The translations under genes were made by a program, and so were the position numbers. A stretch of 64,000 nucleotides of DNA. Source: Sambucus nigra (Eukaryota > Streptophyta > Magnoliopsida > Dipsacales > Adoxaceae). Under the pieces are notes generated by a model. That model made no database searches. It was not told where the DNA came from and saw only the letters and a program-made list of their open reading frames with translations. Each line of letters begins with the position of its first letter. Within the stretch, counting starts at the first letter, position 1. Location of the stretch: positions 497,651,760 through 497,715,759 of the forward strand of contig OX422210.1 in assembly GCA_949130495.1 (NCBI GenBank), given 5' to 3'. Shown piece after piece: positions 11,206 through 21,900 of the stretch.

Positions 11206-11919
11206 CTAGCAGTGTAACAAAGCAGAGTTAACCACATCAGAATACGTAGCCAACGATAGGTTTCCTAGCAGATGCTGATGGATCCTCCAATTCAACCCAT
11301 CGGTGAACTTCTCAATCTTCTTCTTCTCTGTTGGTATCTCGTCTGGAACGATGTTCAACAGATTAGTGAATTCGGCCTCATACTCGGCCACTGTCTTGCC
11401 TTCCTGCTTCAGACTCATCAGCTTCCTCCTCATCTCGGTATGAACTGCGCACGGAAAGTACTTGCGGTCAAACCGCACCCAGAACTCCTGAATCGTGAGA
11501 GTATCCCTCTCCTCTGCGGTGGTAATAGACTCCCACCACTGTAGTGCAGATCCCACTAGCTTGAAAGTAGCTAGCACCTGTTTCTGAACATCAGTGCACT
11601 CATACATCCTCAAATGCCTCTGCATGTCCTTCCTCCATTGGCTCGAGACTACCACATCTGAGCTACCTGCAAACTCTGGCGGATGCGCTTTCTGAAAAGC
11701 ATCTCGTACACGCTCCCAAGCAGACGGAAATGCATTAACCTGTGCTGGCGTGGCAACCGGCGCTTGAGGTGGTGCCTGCTGAACAACGGCAATGGCGGCA
11801 TTCACCGCTTGAGCTACTATAGCTGCAACCTCAGCGGCGTTCAACATGCCCTGAACTGGAGCGGGCTGGGGTTCGGGCGCTGCATTCTTGGGAACTCGTC
11901 GTGCACGTCGTGGAGGCAT
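11206..11919 (-). pseudogene. Gag capsid of Ty3/gypsy element
   Basis: Structural capsid protein of the retrotransposon particle. The start was chosen at the ATG at 11919 (M-P-P-R-R-A-R-R), which matches the basic opening of chromovirus gag; an upstream in-frame ATG at 11934 is less likely. An Ala/Pro/Gln-rich N-terminus is followed by the retrotransposon gag core (F-x3-H-P-P-E-F, A-L-Q-W-W-E-S, F-x-R-K-Y-F-P, M-R-R-K-L-M-S-L-K-Q). It ends at an in-frame TAG (11206-11208), and the same frame continues into the nucleocapsid. Either a nonsense mutation or, less likely, a readthrough arrangement. Confidence 0.9.
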
Positions 11920-12087
11920 CTGAAATAAGAACAAAGTTTATAAGTTCATGGTTATAAACTTAATAAAGCTGAAGAATGAAGCATACACAATAAGAGTACA
12001 ACAGTCCTAAAATATAGGGCTCTATATCAAAGAAACGTAGCGGAAACATAATAGCCGTACAGATCCTAAAGGACACTAGAACCTGAT

Positions 12088-12099
12088 GCTCTGATACCA
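12088..12099 (-). promoter_or_regulatory. tRNA-iMet primer-binding site
   Basis: The minus strand reads TGGTATCAGAGC two bases after the LTR end at 12102. It is complementary to the 3' end of plant initiator tRNA-Met, the primer for reverse transcription. This fixes the orientation of gag-pol and identifies 12102 as the U5 end of the 5' LTR. Confidence 0.93.
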
Positions 12100-12101
12100 C
12101 C

Positions 12102-14136
12102 TGTGACACCCCGACTAATTAAATACCGGGTAGCTACTCCTTTATTAAATTAATTCAAAATGCCAAGTTGGCTCAGTTAATAGCATCACTGTCGAAAACA
12201 TTTTATTATTACTAACCACCTAGTATTTAAAAAGTAAGTGCCAAATTTTAATTAAAGTCCGATTAACATGCAACAAGTGTAATGAAGAAATAACTAACAC
12301 CGTACACCATACGGAAGTAAAGCAAATAACCATCACAATAGAGTAAAATAAAGTCTGAAGGAAAACTCCTCACTACAATCCCAAAACTGAAATGCATAGC
12401 CGAATACTGAAATAATAAATGCTAAAGTCTGAGAACAGAAAAGTAAAAATGTCTCTAAATAGAAATGGGCACCATGCCCTACAACTGATAGATGGTGACT
12501 CTGGAATCCAAAAGATAGAAGCGTCTACATGAAAATCCCTGTAGCTTCCATAAACAGCTACAGCTCGTCACCTGAATGAGAATCCTATGCTTGGTGTCCC
12601 TGTGGCTGGGCACCTAAAATGGTTTTACAAGAAAAAGAGATTTGAAAAGCAAACGGGTCAGAGCCCGAATGTGGAGTTATATTTTAAAAACCTGCAAGTG
12701 CTTTAAAAACATTTAAAACATTAAATGCAAAGTACATGTTAGGACGTGCACTCACATTTTATTCTCACCTCTCGTCTAACTGTGCACTCCTAACGCAAAT
12801 ACCCATCTACAACGATATAAACCACTAGCTAAGTAACGACATATCTAGCTAGACTGCCAAAGGTCCTACCCATAATACTTGGTTCCATTAACATAATAAC
12901 GCTCTTAATTGAATAGGGTTTAACGTAAACTCAGATACTCAATATGCAATATATATAACTATCAGTTAACTCGCTATATTATTCTCGGGACAATACCGTA
13001 ATTATATTCACATCATTAATATGAAGGTTCTCATTAATTAAGTGTATATTATTCACATCATAAATATACAATACAAGCACCCCGAGAACTAAGCTGTGGT
13101 GCACACATACTCTGCTATCCATCCCGGTACATCACGTACATAAGGATCACATACTCCGAATCTCTCAGGAATAGTTCAGATAACACAAATCACAAATAGT
13201 GGAGGCGAACACAGTCACCATCACGTGGGTCACGGACATACCTACGCTCCCACGGTCAGCAGACTTATTAATATCACAATAAGTCCTTCTATGACCTATG
13301 TTCATCGAGGTACCAGTCTATATCCCCCCCGTAGGCACACAAGGATAAGAGGGTCCTAAGCGAACGCAACCTCCCGTGATAGCAAGTATGGTAGGTATGT
13401 CATACACACAATCATATACCAATACTAAGTAAACACACGTCTTAGTAATACCGTATTTTAATCGTAGTACAGATTCTCATACTAACTCATAATTAACACA
13501 ATTCATACTATTTCGGTTTGTAATTGTACGCGCCATAATTATCTCACGTCGTAGTAGACACTCACGTCTCAAACCAAACCGTCCATGCAATACACTCTCG
13601 TATGTAAATTCCTTTTCATAAATACCCAAATGCCTCCAATCCTATCATTACTACATCTACGGAATGATATCTACATCCTCGAATCAGTTTACGAAACTCC
13701 AAAAATCAAAACAGTCCAAAATGGCCCAAACTGCCAGCTCGTTAGAAGTCTCGTTCGAACGAGACTGTTCGAACGAGTTTGGACTGTCAGCTCGTTAGAA
13801 GTCTCGTTCGAACGAGGCTGTTCGAACGAGATCCAGTTCGTTCGAACGAACTGTCCCTTTTAACGATATCTCGTTCGAACGAGATATCGAACGAAATCCC
13901 TACTCGTTAGCAACGACTGGTCAACTCGTTAGAAGCTCGTTCGAACAAGTTCGTTCGAACGACCTGGGGGTTGCTTCTAACGAGCTACCAGCTTCGGCCC
14001 AGATTTTTCCCCAAATCGTTTTTCATCCATTTTAACACCTCAAATCTTCTAAACTAAGTCCCAACAATCGTTTAAAGGTCTATAATCAATACTAAACATA
14101 TATAGTCACATCCTAACATGTTTTTAAGGGATCAAT
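12102..14136 (-). mobile_element. 5' LTR of minus-strand element, U3 start missing
   Basis: Ends (minus strand) in GGTGTCACA next to the PBS. It is an inverted, nearly identical copy of 15105-17131, but stops at ATCAAT (14131-14136) and lacks the first ~956 bp of the LTR present at 14149-15104. The arms differ by a ~22-bp insertion here and a ~15-bp insertion in the other copy, both inside the palindrome cluster, plus scattered substitutions. Confidence 0.88.
13738..13987. repeat. Cluster of CTCGTTCGAACGAG palindromes (minus-strand LTR)
   Basis: Eight TTCGAAC cores in about 210 bp (13754, 13768, 13807, 13821, 13841, 13874, 13940, 13954), interleaved with CTCGTTAGAAG and its complement. The block at 13864-13889 is a perfect 26-bp palindrome centred on TTCGAA. 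Confidence 0.9.
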
Positions 14137-14149
14137 ACTAAACATATAT
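14085..14149. repeat. 19-bp repeat at LTR/LTR inversion junction
   Basis: ATCAATACTAAACATATAT occurs at 14085-14103 within the minus LTR and again at 14131-14149, exactly at the junction with the plus LTR, whose first base is 14149. The second copy is best explained as filler copied by slippage. Confidence 0.85.
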
Positions 14150-17131
14150 GTAATACCCCGTACTTTCGACTATATTTATTTTTGGGATTAATTAATTAAA
14201 TGCGTATTAATTGGAAATTAATCCGGGTTATAAATACTAATGAGATGCGAATTGGTATTTGATTATGTGCATATATGATTATATATGTATTTGGTATTAT
14301 AAAATTTGTCGTGAGATTTATATACGGCATTTTAGAAATTTTGTTGAGACGCAGGGGACCGCCGCGTCACGGTATAAAATTTTGATAATAAAAGGGAATT
14401 TAAAATCTATAAACCATATGGTCGTTTTGAGTGCGCCAACTCGTCCGGAAGGGTCGAGATAGTCAGAAAACACTAGCCGGGGGTATAGTTTAGATCCCGG
14501 GGTATTTTTAGGCCATACCGGCAACTTAAAGGGTATTTTGGTAATTTTACATTTTTAGGAATTAAAAGTGACGAAAATTAGAGATGTAAATCTGATGTGG
14601 ATTTAACCCATTAAGCCCATTAACCAAACCATATTAACCTAGAAATCTACGTAGGTTGTCATTTTGGTTTTCTAAGTTCCCAAATCAAAACCCTAGCCAC
14701 CTTAAGCCACCATTGGAGAAGGAGCTTGGAGAAGGAGAGAAAGAGAGAAAATTCTGCAGAGATTCTTCACCAAATCAACACCAAATCCGGAAACAAACAA
14801 GGCAAGTGGTTTAATTATGTTTAACTTCAGCAAATGTTCTTTCCATGTTAGAAAATTGAAGATTTATAATTGTTATTGGAAGATGAATGAAAACCCATGA
14901 TTAATTGGACTTAGGTTCTGAATATTGAGGATAAATTGCATGTAGAATAGTTTGGAGACGATTAATCTGATGTTAATACATGATTGGGTGAAAGAAAAAC
15001 GAATTAAATTCTGGGATTTGATGATGATATATAGTTAGGGTTCATGTTCTTGAGATATTTGGAAAAAGTGTAGAAAGTTGTAAATTTAATTGATGTTAGG
15101 ATGGATTGATCCCTTAAAAACATGTTAGGATGTGACTATATATGTTTAGTATTGATTATAGACCTTTAAACGATTGTTGGGACTTAGTTTAGAAGATTTG
15201 AGGTGTTAAAATGGATGAAAAACGATTTGGGGAAAAATCTGGGCCGAAGCTGGTAGCTCGTTAGAAGCAACCCCCAGGTCGTTCGAACGAACTCGTTCGA
15301 ACGAGCTTCTAACGAGTAGGGATTTCGTTCGATATCTCGTTCGAACGAGATATCGTTAGAAGGAACAGTTCGTTCGAATGAACTGGATATCGTTCGAACA
15401 GCCTCGTTCGAACGAGACTTCTAACGAGCTGACAGTCCAAACTCGTTCGAACAGTCTCGTTCGAACAGTCTCGTTCGAACGAGACTTCTAACGAGCTGGC
15501 AGTTTGGGCCATTTTGGACTGTTTTGATTTTTGGAGTTTCGTAAACTGATTCGAGGATGTAGATATCATTCCGTAGATGTAGTAATGATAGGATAGGAGG
15601 CATTTGGGTATTTATGAAAAGGAATTTACATACGAGAGTGTATTGCATGGACGGTTTGGGTTGAGACGTGAGTGTCTACTACGACGTGAGATAATTATGG
15701 CGCGTACAATTACAAACCGAAATAGTATGAATTGTGTTAATTATGAGTTAGTATGAGAATCTGTACTACGATTAAAATACGGTATTACTAAGACGTGTGT
15801 TTACTTAGTATTGGTATATGATTGTGTGTATGACATACCTACCATACTTGCTATCACGGGAGGTTGCGTTCGCTTAGGACCCTCTAATCCTTGTGTGCCT
15901 ACGGGGGGGATATAGACTGGTACCTCGATGAACATAGGTCATAGAAGGACTTATTGTGATATTAATAAGTCTGCTGACCGTGGGAGCGTAGGTATGTGCG
16001 TGACCCACGTGATGGTGACTGTGTTCGCCTCCACTATTTGTGATTTGTGTTATTTGAACTATTCCTGAGAGATTTGGAGTATGTGATCCTTATGTACGTG
16101 ATGTACCGGGATGGATAGCAGAGTATGTGTGCACCGCAGCTTAGTTCTCGGGGTGCTTGTATTGTATATTTATGATGTGAATAATATACACTTAATTAAT
16201 GAGAACCTTCATGTTAATGATGTGAATATAATTACGGTATTGTCCCGAGAATAATATAGCGAGTTAACTGATAGTTATATATATTGCATATTGAGTATCT
16301 GAGTTTACGTTAAACCCTATTCAATTAAGAGCGTTATTATGTTAATGGAACCAAGTATTGTGGGTAGGACCTTTGGCAGTCTAGCTAGATATGTCGTTAC
16401 TTAGCTAGTGGTTTATATCGTTGTAGATGGGTATTTGCATTAGGAGTGCACAGTTAGACGAGAGGTGAGAATAAAATGTGAGTGCACATCCTAACATGTA
16501 CTTTGCATTTAATGTTTTAAATGTTTTTAAAGCACTTGCAGGTTTTTAAAATATAACTCCACATTCGGGCTCTGACCCGTTTGCTTTTCAAATCTCTTTT
16601 TCTTGTAAAACCATTTTAGGTGCCTAGCCACAGGGACACCAAGCATAGGATTCTCATTCAGGTGACGAGCTGTAGCTGTTTGTGGAAGCTACAGGGATTT
16701 TCATGTAGACGCTTCTATCTTTTGGATTCCAGAGTCACCATCTATCAGTTGTAGGGCATGTTGCCCAATTCTATTTAGAGACATTTTTACTTTTCAGTTC
16801 TGAGACTTTAGCATTTATTATTTCAGTATTCGGCTATGCATTTCAGTTTTGGGATTGTAGTGAGGAGTTTTCCTCCAGACTTTATTTTACTCTATTGTGA
16901 TGGTTATTTGTTTTACTTCAGTATGGTGTATGGTGTTATTTATTTCTTCATTACACTTGTTGCATGTTAATCGGACTTTAATTAAAATTTGGCACTTACT
17001 TTTTAAATACTAGGTGGTTAGTAATAATAAAATGTTTTCGACAGTGATGCTATTAACTGAGCCAACTTGGCATTTTGAATTAATTTAATAAAGGAGTAGC
17101 TACCCGGTATTTAATTAGTCGGGGTGTCACA
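14149..17131 (+). mobile_element. Complete plus-strand LTR (2,983 bp)
   Basis: Begins TGTAATACCCCG and ends CGGGGTGTCACA, so it has TG...CA ends and short terminal inverted similarity. The first ~956 bp are unique within the composite; the rest mirrors 12102-14136. The right end is followed by the target duplication CTCAG, not a primer-binding site, so no plus-strand internal region follows. Diverged relatives of its 5' half lie at 25712-27340. Confidence 0.88.
15256..15497. repeat. Cluster of CTCGTTCGAACGAG palindromes (plus-strand LTR)
   Basis: Inverted counterpart of the cluster at 13738-13987, with the same perfect 26-bp palindrome at 15330-15355. One extra CTCGTTCGAACAGT-type unit sits near 15443-15470. 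Confidence 0.9.
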
Positions 17132-17136
17132 CTCAG
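17132..17136. repeat. Target-site duplication, right copy (CTCAG)
   Basis: Immediately follows the LTR terminus at 17131 and matches 6809-6813. Confidence 0.75.
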
Positions 17137-17446
17137 TGTTAAATGACCTCTAAGAAATATTCAAAATATATAGTGTGAAATTACAAAATACCCTTCATGT
17201 GTTAAATGACCCTTATACCCCTATCACCTTTCCACCATGTGATGGTCACCTCCACCATACACGTGTCGTCATTAGAAGAGAAGCCAAAACATGTGTCGTC
17301 GTTAGAGGATAAGATAAAACACGTGTCGCAGTCTAGTGAAATAAGACTACAAGATACCTCCGTTACGCGACACGTCAACACTGACTCCCATTGTAAAAGC
17401 TTGGTCATCATGGACACGTGTCAATGTCGTGATATCTTTCGAAAAC

Positions 17447-17456
17447 TATAAATAGG
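17447..17456 (+). promoter_or_regulatory. TATA box of LTR promoter
   Basis: TATAAATAGG in the context AACTATAAATAGGGTC, downstream of the G-box-like ACACGTGTC repeats. Confidence 0.55.
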
Positions 17457-17817
17457 GTCTTTCGGGATCATTTGAAACTCACACCAATTCCTTGAGAATT
17501 ATAGAAAGAAATAGTGAGAGAAAGTGTGAGAAAGTTTAAGAAGAAGTTCTTAGGGATATTCATCTTAAGGTAATCTTAATGTTATAATGCATCTTTATAG
17601 TTTTAATTTATTGTTTTATAGCTTTACTTAGTAGTTATGCTGGTAAAATTCAGTAAAGAATTCACTAATCAAAACTTAAAATTTAGAACAAATCCAAGTT
17701 GATTTTATAAACTTGTTTGAAATTATACGCTTTTAAAAAAATGATTATTTTTAAAGAAATTTCTCGTTATTATAGAATCCTATTTAAGTGATTCCAAAGT
17801 CAGGCCCGATGAAATTC

Positions 17818-17945
17818 TGTCTAGACGAGATGGTATTTAAGCGGTGCCCCTGTGACCCTCCATCTCTACTGGGAATGAATCCGGAAATGTTTTGTCTAGA
17901 GGAGATGGTATTTAAGCGGTGCCCCTGTGACCCTCCATCTCTACT
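17818..17945. repeat. 53-bp direct duplication in LTR leader
   Basis: TGTCTAGA...CATCTCTACT at 17818-17870 recurs at 17893-17945 with one mismatch, period 75 bp. It lies about 370 bp downstream of the TATA box, so it would be transcribed. Confidence 0.9.
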
Positions 17946-19096
17946 AAGAACCGACTGATTAGGAAGAACTATGGTTTTTTAGTAATCCTTTGAAACAAGT
18001 TACTATTAAAATACAATATATAGACTGGACCTTGTTTAGAACATATACTTAAACCTTTATCGTATTTGTTAGATTAACGTGAGATCGAAGACTCGTTATC
18101 TATAATTTAGACCTCTATTTTAGGTGAGTACTCTATGAAATTTCTTGCGCATTTTGATTATATTATATTATACAAACTATGTATTTTTTTGTGAAATGAT
18201 TTTATTCTCAAAATGCATATGATACCGATGATTCCGTCGTTTTTATATGCTTATATCTCTCTATATAAACATCTGATTTGAATTATGAAATTATTGATTC
18301 GGCATATGGAAACTCTATTACTATTTTGGCATTGACTACCGGGTGGAAATATTTGGGTGGTACCTTCCCAGCTGGTTTATCGTTGGTGTGCCCTAAATAA
18401 GGCGTTGTTCCAGAAATCATGATTATCTCTCTGTGATGTTACCGAGTGGAAACATTTGGTAACACTATATGTCTGGGTATTAGAGCGTACATGGCCACTA
18501 AAACTGAATAATTGACATATGCTCAATTGTTTTATCTGCTCTGTTCTGAACTGTTTATTCTTAATATATATATTGTCATTTACTTTATATATATTACTTG
18601 AAATTCCTATCTCTATGTATATATCCTCTGTTCTAAATTCAATAGGTATCTATTTTCTAAAAACCTTGGAATATTTGGAGATTGAATCTCATTCGGCTTT
18701 TAGATGATGTTTTATAATTAACCATTTTTCAGGAAATAATTAGGCAAGCGGATGGAACATAAGGGGACTATGTTGAAGATTTATCTTTTAGAGCTCCTTT
18801 TGTTACATTAAGTATAATTTTGTTTTATTAGATGAAGGATGTTTGGCTCTTTAATTAAAAGGCTTTAAAATTTCTATCAAGTTGTAACTCTTGGATATTT
18901 TAATATAAATGAAGTTTCCTTTAGAAAGCTCTGATGATGTAATTCCTTCACCTTTAGTATTTTACGATTCATAACCATGTGATTATACTTTCGCTACATA
19001 TATTTTAAAACAAAAATTTTAAGGCCAGAATATTGGATGCCTTGGTGGCATGTCAAGACACCCGTTCCCTACTATTTTTGGGTCGGGGTCGTGACA

Positions 19097-19409
19097 CTTC
19101 CTCTTTTGGATCCATGATCATAGTCATGTTTGCCCAGGCTGGGAAAGGTTTGTCATAGGAAGCTGGGTAGGCAGCGACCCATTAGCAGGAGGGGCACGTG
19201 GAATGTACTGATACTCTTCGGGAACCTAGATAGGCTCGGGTGGACCCATAGTGTGAGGGAATATGACCTTGGTCTCTTGAGAGATAGGAATGTGGTTTCA
19301 ATGCATCTCGCAGACTTCAGTCTGGAGGTTGTCAATCTTAGACACGAGCTGAGCTAAGACTACCATCAAATATGGATGCACAACTGGTACTTGATCTGTG
19401 TTATCCATG
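19097..19409 (-). pseudogene. Gag-like N-terminus, Tat/Ogre style (weak)
   Basis: From an ATG near 19409 the minus strand reads M-D-N-T-D-Q, then a heptad-like stretch L-A-Q-L-V-S-K-I-D-N-L-Q, and a Pro-rich section (P-P-E-P, Y-I-P-R-A-P-P). Coiled-coil starts followed by Pro-rich linkers occur at the N-terminus of Ogre-type gag proteins, but I see no diagnostic motif. It is broken by several stops and cut on its 3' side by the solo LTR. It might be the other half of the element whose accessory ORF lies at 6134-6808. Confidence 0.25.
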
Positions 19410-20639
19410 GAAAGTGAATAGATTCCAGACTCGAAAGAAGTAACAGAGGAACGGATGAAAATCTGGGGTGATTTGACTGAAGACCGAAGCTAATAAGGAG
19501 CCAGACCAAGGGGGTGCAATCGACCTGAGAAGGCGTAAAATGGGATTTATTTTAAAAAAAAGAATGAAAATATTTTTTGACATTGCTTTTTTTTAGATTG
19601 GAAGACAAAATATTTTTGGATTATTGATAAAGAGAGGAGAAATGTTTTTGGATTTTTGATAAAGAAAGGATAAATATATCTTTTTTTTTGGTATTTTTTA
19701 TAAAGGGAGGAGAGAATGAATGGGAGACGGGTCTCAGCATAATTATTATAATTATGTTCTCTCTTGTATTATGTTTACCTAAATGCAAAAATGAAATGCC
19801 GGACGTGAACCGAACTTGGAAAAATTGGGGTTTGAATTAATATATGAAAAAGTTAGACTTATTACCAAGCTCATGGAAAGGATCCTGTTTTGAAATAGAT
19901 AAAATCGCCCGAGAATTTGGGCGGCATGCCGACCCGTCATTTCGGTAGAGTTTTTGTTAAAAACATGCAAATTAACATGAGTGCCCTAGGTCTGACACCT
20001 ATATGCGGGTATGTAGTCGTGTTGGGTTAATTGGAAAGGGTCCCCCCCCCGCCCCTTTGGCATGACTTCCATGATATATGTCTTGCTTTTGAGGGAAATT
20101 GGTACGTGTGGATAAGAAATTTGATATACCTGAGTGTATGTGAATTGCCTCATGATATACCACATGGGGTGTGAGAGCGAATTCGATGTACTCGACGTAA
20201 GTGAACAAATTCCCTACGATATACCTCCCGTCATGACTTCGGTCAATCGGTATGATGCGGGGGAACCATTCGATATACATCGAAGGTACTTGGCCAAATG
20301 AAGGTGAGATTCATATAACATAGTATAACTGCGCCCTGCCGGACCAGCGCCCATCACGAAGTGACCCTCCAGTTATGGGACAAAATTTGGTCAATAGCAA
20401 TGCTCCTCGATGGAGTAGTGTGTAAAAGGCATGATTTTTTTATTAGTATCTTATGGAGAGATGTATATTTCATTGATGAACATCATGCTAAACAGGGGGA
20501 AAGTGTGACTATGAGAAGCAAATCTACACTAAGCATGGATATATACAAGCGTGAATGTGTGTGATAGTGAGCAGAAGAGAGAGGAATATATAGATAAACA
20601 AATAATCATGTAAACATAGTCTAGCCCTCAAAACAACAT
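19410..20639. other. Non-coding, probable element leader
   Basis: Contains short repeated phrases (GATATAC... at about 20123, 20154, 20218, 20270) and a C-rich run near 20042-20056. It probably belongs to the 5' region of the minus-strand Tat/Ogre-like element, but no primer-binding site could be fixed. A TGGGCGC-type stretch on the minus strand near 20347-20355 is only a weak candidate. Confidence 0.3.
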
Positions 20640-21215
20640 CCCCAGTAGAGTCACCACTACGGCTATCCCCGATCCTCACAAAGAGAGATAATAGAGAGAG
20701 AGGATCTTCGTCCCGCGCATCCCCCTCGGGAGCGCTTCGACCATCATCGACGATTTGTGAGGTGAAACATATAGAGAGATGGAGTCTCCAATCTATTTTA
20801 CTTAAAACAGACAAAAGAAGGTGGAGCCATCCTGAAGGAAAACATCAAAAGACATACCGATACATATGAAACCAAAAATGATTTGTGAAGGGTTCGGAGG
20901 CTAAGTTATGGAATGGGAAGTTATTAGGAACCCATCCCTCCCTTGCGGTCTCTCATGGATTTGTTGTTTTTTCCCCTATTTCTCCGTGATATGTGTGCAT
21001 GTGTATATGTAATGGATATAGTAATCATTGAATTGTATCATGGAAGAGATAAAGCGAGTCATCCATAGGGATGTTTATAAAAGTAATATTAGAAAATGGG
21101 ATTTACGCGATTATCCTTGCGTCGATCGTTATAACAAAACGACAACATGTATCGAATAATACGCTACTAAGAAAAAATATATGTATATGTAAATATGTAG
21201 AGATGAGAATCTAAG
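20640..21215. repeat. Dispersed repeat B, copy 1
   Basis: Same orientation and collinear with 61340-61895 over about 550 bp. Shared stretches include GGGTTCGGAGGCTAAGTTA, GGTCTCTCATGGATTT and CGTGATATGTGTGCATGTGT. The copies have diverged substantially. It probably belongs to an LTR or leader of a Tat/Ogre-type element, but no family was established. Confidence 0.7.
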
Positions 21216-21493
21216 ATAATCAAGTTAAAGAATTAGGAAAATAGAAAAATTGAAAATTGAAAAAGATAGGACTCGAGTCTCGAGTTTTACCCCTAGACGC
21301 CTACATAGTCTATAGAGGCATGAAAGTCCACGAAGTTCGTATGCAAAAGGAGGGCTGGGGTTTATCCCATAAATTCAACTGGGGACTTCTCTTATGTGTG
21401 TGTGTGTGTAAAAAGGTGTTTTAGTGTGAGAAAAGTGTTAGAAAGGTGAGAGAATCCCCGTTTGGAATTTATAAGTAAATCCTATTTTTCTTG

Positions 21494-21522
21494 TTTTTTT
21501 TTTTTTGGGGGGGGGGGGGGGG
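21494..21522. repeat. T13-G16 homopolymer pair
   Basis: Thirteen T directly followed by sixteen G. The true length may be affected by sequencing. Confidence 0.9.
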
Positions 21523-21900
21523 AGGTTTATATGAAAAATAAGAAATGTGCAATAATACTAAATAAAAAATATATTAGGATATGTGAGACGGGGAGAATAA
21601 AAGTGCTAAGTAATAAAGAAAGTTAATGCGAATTTAAGAGAATTTAAAGAGAGAATTGAGAAAGTTGGACCTTCTAGAAGATCTTGAGCTTGATCTTGAA
21701 TGTTGGAGGGAATCCCTTGCCCTTGGATGATGATGATGGATAGTTAATTCACCAAGTTTGGAGAAAAGGACCATGAAAAGTGAGGGTTGGAAAGAATTTG
21801 GATGTAGAAATCACGCTGACTTCTAGAGAGGTTTTCTGAGTTCGCTGAGAGTGATGGATCTTAGATTTTTGGGGTCCTTTGTAATGAGGTCAGGACCTCA

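Larger units (their letters stand above)
6814..17131. mobile_element. Composite Tekay/Del-like Ty3/gypsy insertion with two U5 ends
   Basis: One insertion of 10,318 bp bounded by TGTGACACC on the left, GGTGTCACA on the right and a CTCAG target duplication. From the left it holds a minus-strand LTR 3' piece (6814-7559), minus-strand pol and gag (7557-11919), a tRNA-iMet primer-binding site (12088-12099), a minus-strand 5' LTR lacking its U3 start (12102-14136), and a complete plus-strand LTR (14149-17131). The two outer ends are therefore both LTR U5 ends, and 12102-14136 and 15105-17131 are inverted copies. Clade is inferred from the initiator-Met PBS, gag and pol style and roughly 3-kb LTRs; the chromodomain region is missing. 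It is coding-dead. Confidence 0.8.
17137..19096 (+). mobile_element. Probable solo LTR, unrelated family
   Basis: Begins TGTTAAATGACC and ends GGTCGGGGTCGTGACA, giving TG...CA ends over 1,960 bp. A TATA box (17447-17456) follows a region with several ACACGTGTC G-box-like repeats (about 17262, 17291, 17319, 17414). No primer-binding site or gag follows. A direct duplication lies in the leader. No clear target duplication is visible, partly because the composite insertion abuts its 5' end. Confidence 0.5.

Noticed and set aside
10545..11237. 230-codon minus-strand frame overlapping gag and several plus-strand frames at 10709-11162
   Set aside because: Shadow frames of the repetitive Gln/Gly-rich nucleocapsid and protease coding region; none shows a domain.
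13585..13863. 92-codon frame and its mirror at 15421-15648
   Set aside because: Both lie within the inverted LTR copies and consist largely of the translated palindrome cluster.
13738..13987. Clustered palindromes as a CRISPR-like array
   Set aside because: Units are overlapping palindromes with variable spacing inside an LTR of a plant retrotransposon; there are no unique spacers or cas genes.
13738..15497. Heat-shock elements in the TTCGAAC clusters
   Set aside because: Heat-shock elements need TTC and GAA separated by two bases; here they are directly adjacent (TTCGAA).
6814..17131. Two independent neighbouring insertions in place of one composite
   Set aside because: A single 5-bp duplication flanks the whole, there is none around the inner LTRs, and the junction at 14131-14149 has no target-site structure; still, long-read confirmation is desirable.
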